From Actinobacillus sp. GY-402 (GTDB taxonomy: Bacteria; Pseudomonadota; Gammaproteobacteria; Enterobacterales; Pasteurellaceae): a stretch of 64,000 bases of DNA. The stretch is taken from NCBI RefSeq assembly GCF_014843355.1, contig NZ_CP062137.1, positions 1,550,001-1,614,000 of the forward strand, read 5' to 3'. Under the pieces are notes generated by a model that searched no databases, was not told the DNA's origin, and saw only the letters and a list, made by a program, of their open reading frames with translations. A program made the translations under genes and the position numbers. The stretch's first letter is position 1. Each line of letters begins with the position of its first letter. Positions 19,399 to 27,099 of the stretch are shown piece by piece.

Positions 19399-20103
19399 TT
19401 ATTCGGTCAATAAAATATAACCCCGTCCGCGCACGGTTTTAAACCAAGGCAATCCATGTTCGCGCTCAGGTAATTTTTTTCGTAAGTTTGACATGTGCAT
19501 ATCAATGGTGCGATCAAACGGTACCAGTTCTTTACCCAACGCTTCAAGACAAAGTCGCTCGCGGGAAATAATCTGTCCTTGGTATTTCACCAGAACATAT
19601 AACAACGCAAATTCCGAACTGGTCAGTTCCAACGTCGAATCATGATAAACCACTTGCTGACGGGTCGGATAAATTTTCAGGCCGAAAAACTCCATATCCT
19701 GCATTTCATCCATTTTGGATGATAAACCCGAAATCGGAGCGGCATTGGTTGTCCGGCGCAAAATCGCTTTAATACGCGCAACCAGTTCTCTGTCATTAAA
19801 CGGTTTCGGCAGATAATCGTCCGCCCCCAGTTCCAAACCGATAATACGATCAATATCGTCACCGCGGGCGGTCAACATCAGAACCGGCACGACCGATTTC
19901 TGACGGATTTGCTTAAGGGTTTCGATACCGTTCAATCCCGGCATCATGACGTCAAGTAAAACCAGACAAATACTATCATCCAGTTTTTCCAGCGCTTCCA
20001 GACCGTTTTGCGCCGTCACGACTTCAAACCCTTCCAGTGACAGCAGTTCCCCTAAAAGATCCGTTAATTCGACGTCGTCATCAACTAATAAAATTTTCGT
20101 CAT
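19399..20103 (-). CDS. cpxR: Envelope-stress response regulator CpxR
   Basis: This OmpR-family DNA-binding response regulator has 234 residues. The receiver domain has the acidic cluster (KILLVDDDVELTDLLGELL), the phospho-accepting Asp (CLVLLDVMMPGLNG) and the Lys (GADDYLPKPFNDRELVARI). This last stretch is nearly diagnostic for CpxR. The winged-helix output domain covers about 130-234 (TSSEFALLYVL, IDMHMSNLRKKL, KTVRGRGYIL). It is the first gene of the cpxRA pair. Confidence 0.96.
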   Translation of the reverse strand: MTKILLVDDDVELTDLLGELLSLEGFEVVTAQNGLEALEKLDDSICLVLLDVMMPGLNGIETLKQIRQKSVVPVLMLTARGDDIDRIIGLELGADDYLPKPFNDRELVARIKAILRRTTNAAPISGLSSKMDEMQDMEFFGLKIYPTRQQVVYHDSTLELTSSEFALLYVLVKYQGQIISRERLCLEALGKELVPFDRTIDMHMSNLRKKLPEREHGLPWFKTVRGRGYILLTE

Positions 20104-20144
20104 TAAAGTATCCTATGTATTTGATCAACGCTCCGGCTGAAAAA

Positions 20145-20558
20145 TCATTTCCAGAACTGCCACCAACTACCCGATTCCTGCGGGGTAGCTTCAATAATAG
20201 CGTTATTTACCACTTCCCTTTTGGTTTCGGGTAACGGTTTATCCAGATTAAAATCCGTGACATTGCCCGCCTGATTAAAATTCACCGTTAAAGTATGTTG
20301 CTGCGGCGCTTCATACGCTTTTTGCTGCAAGTAAACGTAATACCAGGTTTGCGTACTGAAAGGATCCTGCAACACCGGCGTACCCAGTAAATATTTCACC
20401 TGCTCGCGCGTCATCCCCACTTGCAGTTTATCAACCGTAGATTTTTCCAGATAGTTACCTTGCGGTACATCGATGCGATACACGACTTTTTCCACCGTTG
20501 AACATGCAGACACCACAAATGACATGCAAAGTGCGGTCAAAATTAGTTTAATTTTCAT
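20145..20558 (-). CDS. bamE: Outer-membrane assembly lipoprotein BamE (SmpA)
   Basis: This small lipoprotein of the BAM complex, which inserts beta-barrel proteins, has 137 residues. They start with a lipoprotein signal (MKIKLILTALCMSFVVSAC) with lipobox VSAC. The SmpA/OmlA domain follows (LQVGMTREQVKYLLGTPVLQDPF, then WYYVYL). A USS encodes ILTAL in the signal. It lies upstream of cpxRA on the same strand with a 41-base gap, so co-transcription is possible. Confidence 0.95.
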   Translation of the reverse strand: MKIKLILTALCMSFVVSACSTVEKVVYRIDVPQGNYLEKSTVDKLQVGMTREQVKYLLGTPVLQDPFSTQTWYYVYLQQKAYEAPQQHTLTVNFNQAGNVTDFNLDKPLPETKREVVNNAIIEATPQESGSWWQFWK

Positions 20559-20627
20559 TATGCCAGCCAGCCTTGTTGTTCTAATTTATAGATAATGATG
20601 ATACAGAAACTTCAGAAAATTGCCAAA

Positions 20628-21647
20628 TTAATTATCATGCTTCAGATTTCGTTGTAATTGATCGCGCAGATTTGCCGGCAATCCGTGAATCGTTAAACTG
20701 TCCGCTTCTTCGTCCCAGATAATGCGCTGATTCATTAACGCCGCATCAAAACTGATAGTGACGCCTTTTCCCGAACCGGAAAATTTGGTCAGCGCTTTTA
20801 AGGTCGAACGCACCGGCGGAATTGTCTCTTCCAGACCGTAATCCCGTTCATGGGTAAAGGAGGCGAAAGACCGTTCATTTAGAGTGGGCAATTCCGCAGA
20901 AAGTTCCGCTAAAGCGATGTCATCGCCGGCATGAATTTGCCCTTTACAATAATCGAATACTTGTTTTTTCACCGCTTGGGTCTGTTCTTTATTCAACTCA
21001 CCCTGAACGCAGTAATCGCTCACCGCCTGCAATAAACACTGATTTTGCACTTGTGGGTTTAAACCTTCGTCCGCTCCTAAGAAATCCATAAAAAAATCAC
21101 CGACTTTGCGCCCGACGCGACCTTTAATAAACGTTAAGTAACGGTTTGACTGCGCGTTCAACTGTAAATCCGTTAAATTAATCCGTGCCGCAAGATCAAA
21201 TTGATTAATGTTCAGATATTGGGTCCGGTGAATCTCCAGATTTTCATCCACTAACATGCTGATTCGGCTGTCCAGCAACGCAATAAACAGATAATCCGTC
21301 GCTAAAAAGTTATATTGGCATAAAACCAGCGTACCGCTTTCCGCGAAGGCATATTTACCAAGCTCGGCTGCCAGTAATTGCGCGGATTCATAACTAAACG
21401 GCAGAAAATCCGTTTCCCGCTCCAATAACCGATTTAATTGCTGAGCAAACAACGATTCCCGCTTAAACACGCCGTAGCCTTTGGCTTTACCCTGATAAGC
21501 CCGATGCAATTCGAGCATTAACTGTTCCACTTCCGGGCTGATTTGCAAAAGAGCGTTGCGTAATACGGTATCTAACTGAAAATTTCCGTCTTCCGTAGTT
21601 TGCTTAACCAGCTGATGTAACACAATTTGATTGACTGTAATGCTCAT
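20628..21647 (-). CDS. yejK: Nucleoid-associated protein YejK (NdpA)
   Basis: The 339-residue YejK/NdpA-family protein associates with the nucleoid; its exact role is not established. Recognised by [17 protein letters not shown] near the N terminus, [19 protein letters not shown] in the middle and [20 protein letters not shown] near the C terminus. It is divergent from yejL across a 112-base gap that contains a USS. The grouping with yejL and yejM matches the E. coli arrangement. Confidence 0.93.
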   Translation of the reverse strand: MSITVNQIVLHQLVKQTTEDGNFQLDTVLRNALLQISPEVEQLMLELHRAYQGKAKGYGVFKRESLFAQQLNRLLERETDFLPFSYESAQLLAAELGKYAFAESGTLVLCQYNFLATDYLFIALLDSRISMLVDENLEIHRTQYLNINQFDLAARINLTDLQLNAQSNRYLTFIKGRVGRKVGDFFMDFLGADEGLNPQVQNQCLLQAVSDYCVQGELNKEQTQAVKKQVFDYCKGQIHAGDDIALAELSAELPTLNERSFASFTHERDYGLEETIPPVRSTLKALTKFSGSGKGVTISFDAALMNQRIIWDEEADSLTIHGLPANLRDQLQRNLKHDN

Positions 21648-21759
21648 TTTACCGCCCGAATGAAAAGAAATTTATAAAACGTCGCTAATTATAACCGCAC
21701 TTTACATGAAAATGTGATAGGATCGCGAAATTAAATCCACAGAAAATTCAGATCTGATT

Positions 21760-21975
21760 ATGGCTAAAAACTCAAAATACCCGGACAAACAAGTTGATGC
21801 GGTTTTACACGACATGATCGCCGTGCTGGAAAAGCACCAGGCGCCCGTGGAATTGTCGCTTATCGTTCTGGGCAATATGGTCACCAATTTACTCACCAGC
21901 AGCGTGGGAACCCACCAGCAAGTCGCATTGGCGCAGGCATTTTCCGATGCGTTAATGAATTCGGTCAAAAAATAA
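21760..21975 (+). CDS. yejL: YejL family protein (DUF1414)
   Basis: This small 71-residue protein of unknown function begins MAKNSKYPDKQVDAVLHDM and contains LIVLGNMVTNLLTSSVG, matching YejL. It lies 18 bases upstream of yejM and is probably co-transcribed with it. Confidence 0.93.
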   Translation: MAKNSKYPDKQVDAVLHDMIAVLEKHQAPVELSLIVLGNMVTNLLTSSVGTHQQVALAQAFSDALMNSVKK

Positions 21976-21993
21976 GTCTGGCGCCGGAATGCT

Positions 21994-23793
21994 ATGCTTT
22001 GGTTGAAAAACGGTAAAATCAAATTCGATCGGCAATATCGAGAGCAAACCTCCCAGAAAATATCCTGGGGGCATTGGTTTGCTTTCTTTAATATTATTTG
22101 GGCGGTTTTAATCGGTTCCCGCTACGCTTTCATTATCGACTGGCCGCATACGTTTTTTGGTAAACTGTACTTTTTCATCAGTCTGCTCGGGCATTTCAGC
22201 TTTGTCACTTTCTCGCTTTATTTGCTGGTTATCTTTCCGCTCAGTTTCATCATCAAAAACGAACGCACTTTTCGCGGAATTTCCGTAATTTTCGCGACCC
22301 TTGCCACTACCTTGTTACTGGTGGATACGGAAGTTTTCGCCCGTTTTAACCTGCATCTTTCCTCCGTCGTGTGGAATCTGTTGGTAAACCCTGAAAACGG
22401 TGAATTATCCCGAGACTGGCAGATTTTCTTCACGCCGATGCCGTTTCTGCTATTGGTACAGATGGTCTTTTCCCGCTGGGCATGGTACAAGTTACGCAGT
22501 CTGGAACGTCAAAAATGGATCCGTCATGTGGGTTTCGGCTTAACCGCATTATTTATTTTTTCTCATTTGATTTATGCCTGGGCGGACGCCGCTATTTACC
22601 GCCCGATTACCATGCAAAAATCCAATTTCCCGTTGTCTTATCCGATGACGGCGCGCTCGTTTCTGGAAAAACACGGTTTCCTGGATAAAGAAGAACATCA
22701 GGCAAAAATTAACCAGGAAGGCAACGCCGACGCCCCCGCCATTCAGTATCCGAAAAATACATTAACTTACGAAACAACGGCGGAAAAACCGAATGTGTTA
22801 ATCATCACCGTTAACGGTTTGCGCCAAGATGCGATTCAAGCGGAAAAAATGCCGGCCTTGTATGAATTTGCCTCTCGCGCAACCCGGTTTAACAATCATT
22901 ACACCACCGGATTAACGGGCAATGGCGCCGTCACCGGTTTATTCTACGGTTTAACCGCCAACTACACCGACAGTTTATTGAATCAAAAACTGTCTTCCGT
23001 GCTGGTGGATAAATTACGCCGGGATCAGTACCAATTCGGCTTATTTTCCGCAACGAATTTCAACGACAGCATTTTCCGGCAAGCGCTGTTTTCGCAAGTC
23101 AGAATGAAGCAAGGTAAGAAAAATAACGAAAGTGCGGTCAAAAATTGGCAAGAATGGTTTAATCGCCGGTTAGCGGATACGCCGTGGTTCAGTTATATCA
23201 GCTTAGATTTAACTCAACCGATGAAAGGGAAAAACTATAAGGATCTCGCTGCGGAACAACAGGCTTACGAACAACTGCTGAAGCAAACGGATCAATTGTT
23301 AAATCTTGTATTGTCCCAATTACAGGCGCAGAATCAGCTGGAAAATACGGCGGTGATTATCACCTCGGAACGCGGATATGTCTTCCGGAAAACTGAAAAA
23401 GAACAGCTGGAATATTTCGCGCCGGAAGCCATAAAAGTGCCGATGATTGTTTCCTGGAAAGAGTTGAATACGGGCGTCGAAAACAAATTAACCAGCCATA
23501 TTGATGTGGTGCCGGCGCTGATGTACAACCTGTTCTGGGTAAAAAATCCGAACTCGGATTATACGTTAGGACATAATCTGTTCGATCATACTCAACGTCC
23601 GACGGAATGGGTTCTGCTGACGGATAGCCGTCGAAATGTCATTGTTGTGCCGGATGGTACGCAATATCACCTTGACCGCAAAGGAAACTATCAAAAATTT
23701 GACCGCACTTACGAAAAAACTTCATCAACGCGACCGCCGCTCGGCCTGTTCCTTGATGTTTTTACGCAAAGTCGATCTTTTATTGAAAAATAA
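21994..23793 (+). CDS. yejM: Inner-membrane sulfatase-like protein YejM (PbgA/LapC)
   Basis: YejM senses lipopolysaccharide at the inner membrane and, through LapB/FtsH, controls LpxC level and LPS synthesis (E. coli and Salmonella work). The 599 residues have an N-terminal part with five membrane segments (SWGHWFAFFNIIWAVLIGSR, then DTEVFARFNLHLSSVVWNL) and the linker FYRPITMQKSNFPLSYPMTA. A periplasmic sulfatase-fold domain runs from about 260. The domain keeps the fold (ITVNGLRQDAI, VIITSERGY) without an obvious metal-ligand set, as in E. coli. USS cores occur in the coding region. Confidence 0.94.
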   Translation: MLWLKNGKIKFDRQYREQTSQKISWGHWFAFFNIIWAVLIGSRYAFIIDWPHTFFGKLYFFISLLGHFSFVTFSLYLLVIFPLSFIIKNERTFRGISVIFATLATTLLLVDTEVFARFNLHLSSVVWNLLVNPENGELSRDWQIFFTPMPFLLLVQMVFSRWAWYKLRSLERQKWIRHVGFGLTALFIFSHLIYAWADAAIYRPITMQKSNFPLSYPMTARSFLEKHGFLDKEEHQAKINQEGNADAPAIQYPKNTLTYETTAEKPNVLIITVNGLRQDAIQAEKMPALYEFASRATRFNNHYTTGLTGNGAVTGLFYGLTANYTDSLLNQKLSSVLVDKLRRDQYQFGLFSATNFNDSIFRQALFSQVRMKQGKKNNESAVKNWQEWFNRRLADTPWFSYISLDLTQPMKGKNYKDLAAEQQAYEQLLKQTDQLLNLVLSQLQAQNQLENTAVIITSERGYVFRKTEKEQLEYFAPEAIKVPMIVSWKELNTGVENKLTSHIDVVPALMYNLFWVKNPNSDYTLGHNLFDHTQRPTEWVLLTDSRRNVIVVPDGTQYHLDRKGNYQKFDRTYEKTSSTRPPLGLFLDVFTQSRSFIEK

Positions 23794-23811
23794 CGCTTGG
23801 ACGATTATACT
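23783..23811 (+). promoter_or_regulatory. Sigma-70 promoter for the amidohydrolase gene
   Basis: TTGAAA (23783-23788), an exact 17-base spacer and TATACT (23806-23811). It overlaps the 3' end of yejM and would start a transcript near 23818, leaving a leader of about 175 bases before the amidohydrolase ATG. Confidence 0.7.
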
Positions 23812-23817
23812 AGCGAC

Positions 23818-23990
23818 CTAGCATCAATAGAGACTAGACGACAATGTTATTAATGAAAAATCAGAGAGTTTTTTATAACATTCCTTTCAATGCAACCGGC
23901 TTGGCAACACCGGTCAGCGCCTTTTTTCATACACCCATCTGTCTATCGCTAATCTCATTTATTTCACCGATTTGTTCTTTTTACGGAGTT
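23818..23990 (+). other. Long untranslated or leader-ORF region, possible cis-regulatory RNA
   Basis: The region holds two clear inverted repeats: AATGTTAT / ATAACATT (8 bp, at 23843-23850 and 23875-23882) and ACCGG / CCGGT (5 bp, near 23895-23915), the second soon followed by a T run. A 56-codon reading frame (ATG at 23844, TAG at 24012-24014) spans it and overlaps the downstream gene start in another frame. It does not match any riboswitch class I know (TPP, FMN, purine, SAM, preQ1, glycine, cobalamin checked by eye). Function unknown. Confidence 0.4.
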
Positions 23991-23994
23991 ATAT

Positions 23995-24984
23995 ATGAAG
24001 AATCACGTTCGTAGTTTTAAAACCTACATCCGGGACGAAATCATTAAAAAAGGCGGTTGGGTTAACGCTCACGCTCATGCTGACCGGGCATTCACCATGA
24101 CCCCCGAAAAAATCAGCATTTACCATAACAGTAATCTTCAACAGAAATGGGATTTAGTGGATGAAGTTAAACGAACATCAACCGTAGAAGATTATTACGC
24201 CCGTTTTTGTCAGGCTATCGAATTAATGATTTCCCAGGGCGTGACGGCATTCGGTACTTTTGTGGACATCGATCCGGTTTGTGAAGATCGCGCAATTATC
24301 GCCGCCCATAAAGCCCGTGAAGTTTACAAAAACGACATTACGCTAAAATTCGCCAATCAGACATTAAAAGGCGTAATTGAACCGACCGCCAGAAAATGGT
24401 TTGATATCGGTTCGGAAATGGTGGATATGATCGGCGGTTTGCCTTATCGCGATGAGCTGGATTACGGGCGCGGACTGGAAGCCATGGATATTTTGCTGGA
24501 TAAAGCCAAATCTCTTGGGATTATGTGCCATGTGCATGTAGACCAATTCAATACGCCGAAAGAAAAAGAAACGGAACAACTTTGCGATAAAACTATCGAG
24601 CACGGCATGGAAGGCCGTGTGGTGGCCATTCACGGCATTTCCATCGGCGCGCATTCGAAAGAATACCGCTATGCCTTATACGAAAAAATGCGACAGGCTA
24701 AAATGATGATGATCGCCTGTCCGATGGCCTGGATCGACAGCAACCGTAAAGAAGAGCTTATGCCGTTTCACAATGCATTAACCCCGGCGGACGAAATGAT
24801 CCCGGCTGGCATCACAGTCGCACTGGGTACGGATAATATCTGTGACTATATGGTTCCGTTATGCGAAGGGGATTTATGGCAGGAATTAAGTCTGCTGGCG
24901 GCGGGTTGCCGTTTCCCTAATCTGGACGAAATGGTGAATATTGCCAGTATCAACGGCCGCAAAGTCCTCGGCTTAGACGTTTAA
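23995..24984 (+). CDS. Amidohydrolase-superfamily enzyme, cytosine-deaminase-like, substrate unknown
   Basis: This soluble 329-residue metal-dependent hydrolase has a TIM-barrel amidohydrolase pattern: HxH in strand 1 (WVNAHAHADRAF), His in MCHVHVDQF, His in VAIHGISIGAHS, and a late Asp (VALGTDNICDYM). The layout is closest to the CodA-type deaminase and amidohydrolase branch, but it lacks the family's typical extra N-terminal beta domain. Deamination of a nucleobase-like ring is plausible but unproven. ACGGAG lies 7 bases before the ATG. It has its own promoter and terminator, so it is a single-gene unit. No linked transporter gives a substrate hint. Confidence 0.8.
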   Translation: MKNHVRSFKTYIRDEIIKKGGWVNAHAHADRAFTMTPEKISIYHNSNLQQKWDLVDEVKRTSTVEDYYARFCQAIELMISQGVTAFGTFVDIDPVCEDRAIIAAHKAREVYKNDITLKFANQTLKGVIEPTARKWFDIGSEMVDMIGGLPYRDELDYGRGLEAMDILLDKAKSLGIMCHVHVDQFNTPKEKETEQLCDKTIEHGMEGRVVAIHGISIGAHSKEYRYALYEKMRQAKMMMIACPMAWIDSNRKEELMPFHNALTPADEMIPAGITVALGTDNICDYMVPLCEGDLWQELSLLAAGCRFPNLDEMVNIASINGRKVLGLDV

Positions 24985-25000
24985 AATTAATTCATCAATA

Positions 25001-25025
25001 AAAACCACCGTAAGGTGGTTTTTAT
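25001..25025 (+). terminator. Intrinsic terminator of the amidohydrolase gene
   Basis: A perfect 9-bp stem AAAACCACC / GGTGGTTTT with loop GTAA, followed by TATTTC; 17 bases after the stop codon. Confidence 0.9.
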
Positions 25026-25121
25026 TTCTCTGAAACGATTTTCGAATAAATGGCCAAAAACATAATAAGCGAAGCTTTGTTTTAATAACGGAGTGCTTTT
25101 ATAACCATTTCGTCTGCAATA

Positions 25122-25147
25122 AAAAAGCAGGCGCTAGGCCTGCTTTT
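25122..25147 (-). terminator. Intrinsic terminator of rpsB-tsf
   Basis: A 9-bp stem (AAAAGCAGG / CCTGCTTTT) with a T run read leftward, 25 bases after the tsf stop. Confidence 0.9.
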
Positions 25148-25171
25148 AGGAAGTTTTCCATAAATTGAGAA

Positions 25172-26023
25172 TTAAGCGTTGCCGCCTGTGATTTTCGCTA
25201 CTTCGGCCGCAAAATCTTCTTCCACTTTCTCAATACCTTCGCCCACTTCAAAACGGACGAAACCGGATACTGTCGCGCCGGCTGCTTTTAAGAAATCACC
25301 GACGGACTGTGCAGGATCCATAACAAACGGTTGACCGGTTAATGAAACTTCACCGGTGAATTTTCTCATACGACCTTCAACCATTTTTTCTGCGATTTCA
25401 CGCGGTTTACCGGATTGCATTGCGATATCCACTTGGATGTTACGCTCATGTTCAACAACATCCGCAGGCACGTCCGTCGGATTCACATAATCCGGACGGC
25501 TTGCCGCAACGTGCATTGCCACTTTTTTGAACAATTCTTCGTCACCGCCCTGACCGGCAACCAATACGCCGATTTTCGCACCGTGCAAGTAAGATGCGCG
25601 CGCGTCATCCAAGTATTGAACACGACGAATAGTCATGTTTTCACCGATTTTAGCCACTAACGCCGCACGTTTTTCTTCAAATTGCGCCGCTAACGCTTCA
25701 ATTTCAGTGCCTTTGTTAGCCGCCGCATAATCCGCCACTTCATTTGCCAAGCCTAAGAAACCGGAATCTTTTGCAACGAAGTCGGTTTCACAGTTCATTT
25801 CGACTAACACACCGAAACCGTTTGCAATACGTGCAATGATCACACCTTCTGCCGCTACGCGACCCGCTTTTTTCGCTGCTTTAGCCTGACCGGATTTACG
25901 CATGTTGTCGATTGCCAATTCGATATCGCCGTTCGCTTCAACTAACGCTTTTTTACATTCCATCATACCTGCGCCGGTACGTTCACGAAGTTCTTTAACT
26001 AATGATGCTGTAATTTCAGCCAT
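25172..26023 (-). CDS. tsf: Translation elongation factor Ts
   Basis: EF-Ts exchanges GDP for GTP on EF-Tu. The 283 residues equal the E. coli length. The start [21 protein letters not shown] is the conserved N terminus with the UBA-like region; CETDFVAKD (the EF-Tu contact TDF motif) is present. The ATG at 26023 is preferred to the longer upstream frame because it matches all known EF-Ts starts. It follows rpsB with a hairpin between. Confidence 0.98.
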   Translation of the reverse strand: MAEITASLVKELRERTGAGMMECKKALVEANGDIELAIDNMRKSGQAKAAKKAGRVAAEGVIIARIANGFGVLVEMNCETDFVAKDSGFLGLANEVADYAAANKGTEIEALAAQFEEKRAALVAKIGENMTIRRVQYLDDARASYLHGAKIGVLVAGQGGDEELFKKVAMHVAASRPDYVNPTDVPADVVEHERNIQVDIAMQSGKPREIAEKMVEGRMRKFTGEVSLTGQPFVMDPAQSVGDFLKAAGATVSGFVRFEVGEGIEKVEEDFAAEVAKITGGNA

Positions 26024-26113
26024 TTTCTTGCCCTCTAAAATTGAGTTGGAATTTGATTGAAATGCGATGTTGTAAAAACAACGTAAAAAACACCGCACTT
26101 TAGAATTTGAAAT

Positions 26114-26143
26114 AAAACAGGGAACCTTCGCCCCCTGTTTTTT
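26114..26143 (-). terminator. Intercistronic hairpin between rpsB and tsf (partial terminator)
   Basis: Read leftward: AAAACAGGG, an 10-base loop, CCCTGTTTT, then a short T stretch. It lies directly after rpsB, where a leaky terminator is known in E. coli, and would make tsf expression lower than rpsB. Confidence 0.7.
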
Positions 26144-26151
26144 ATGCCGGA

Positions 26152-26877
26152 TTACTCTGCCGCTTCTTCAGCAAATTTTTCTTCAACCGCTGCTTCGGCT
26201 TTGCGACCTTCTTTCACTGCCGCGGCTGCAGCAGTTAAGTATAATTGAATCGCACGAGTGGCGTCGTCATTACCCGGGATAACATAATCAATATTATCCG
26301 GGCTTGAGTTAGTATCAACAATCGCGAATACCGGAATACCTAAATTGTTCGCTTCTTTGATGGCAATGTGTTCGTAATCGGCACCGATAACGAAAATTGC
26401 ATCCGGAAGGCCCGCCATATCTTTGATACCGCCAAGGCTTAATTCCAATTTAGCCATTTCGCGTGAACGATCTAACGCTTCTTTTTTGGTTAATTTTTCA
26501 AATGTACCGTCTTGAGATTGCGTTTCCAAATCTTTCAAACGTTTGATTGACTGACGAACCGTTTTCCAGTTAGTCAGCATACCACCTAACCAACGATGGT
26601 TTACATAGAATTGCTGGCAATCTAACGCCGCCGCTTTAACCGCTTCGCTTGCCGCACGTTTTGTACCGACGAACAAAACTTTACCGTTGTTGTTTGCGAT
26701 ACGGGTTAATTCGGCTAATGCTTCGTTGAATAACGGAAGGGTTTTTTCCAAATTCACGATATGAACGCCGTTACGCGCACCGAAAATGAACGGTTTCATT
26801 TTTGGATTCCAGTAACGGGTTTGGTGACCGAAATGTACGCCTGCGTTAATCATTTCACGCATTGAAACTTGTGCCAT
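26152..26877 (-). CDS. rpsB: 30S ribosomal protein S2
   Basis: The 241-residue uS2 protein matches the E. coli length. The start [21 protein letters not shown] and the stretch [20 protein letters not shown] are diagnostic. The C-terminal tail is Ala/Glu-rich. It is the first gene of the rpsB-tsf operon, with a conserved S2-type leader upstream. Confidence 0.98.
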   Translation of the reverse strand: MAQVSMREMINAGVHFGHQTRYWNPKMKPFIFGARNGVHIVNLEKTLPLFNEALAELTRIANNNGKVLFVGTKRAASEAVKAAALDCQQFYVNHRWLGGMLTNWKTVRQSIKRLKDLETQSQDGTFEKLTKKEALDRSREMAKLELSLGGIKDMAGLPDAIFVIGADYEHIAIKEANNLGIPVFAIVDTNSSPDNIDYVIPGNDDATRAIQLYLTAAAAAVKEGRKAEAAVEEKFAEEAAE

Positions 26878-26884
26878 AATATTT

Positions 26885-26945
26885 TCCTTTTATTGGGGTT
26901 GAGCCTCCACATACCAAGTAAACCGACCGTTTGGCACCCCGATTT
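26885..26945 (-). promoter_or_regulatory. rpsB leader element (S2 autoregulation site)
   Basis: Read leftward, the leader contains GGGGTGCCAAACGGTCGG, then TTTACTTGGTATGTGGAGGC and TCAACCCCAATA just before the rpsB ribosome site. This closely resembles the E. coli rpsB leader, where S2 represses its own translation. GGGGT near the 5' side can pair with ACCCC near the 3' side. Assignment is by sequence memory of that leader. Confidence 0.8.
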
Positions 26946-27063
26946 ACCCGAACGATATGTGTGTGTTGTTAATAAAGTTAATCGATTATTTTTGAAAGCC
27001 AAAAATAACCGCGACTTTATATCATAAAGTGCGGTCAAAAACCAGCGAATTTTTTCCGGAATA

Positions 27064-27091
27064 AAAAACAGGGCTTCGAAAGCCCCGTTTT
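27064..27091 (-). terminator. Intrinsic terminator of the adhesin gene
   Basis: Read leftward: GGGGCTTTCGAAGCCC flanked by A on one side and TGTTTTTT on the other, 9 bases after the adhesin stop. Confidence 0.9.
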
Positions 27092-27099
27092 CAGTCCGA

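Noticed and set aside
23844-24014. 56-codon ORF in the amidohydrolase leader as a true protein gene
   Set aside because: Ribosome site is weak and there is no recognisable homology; kept only as part of the leader observation.
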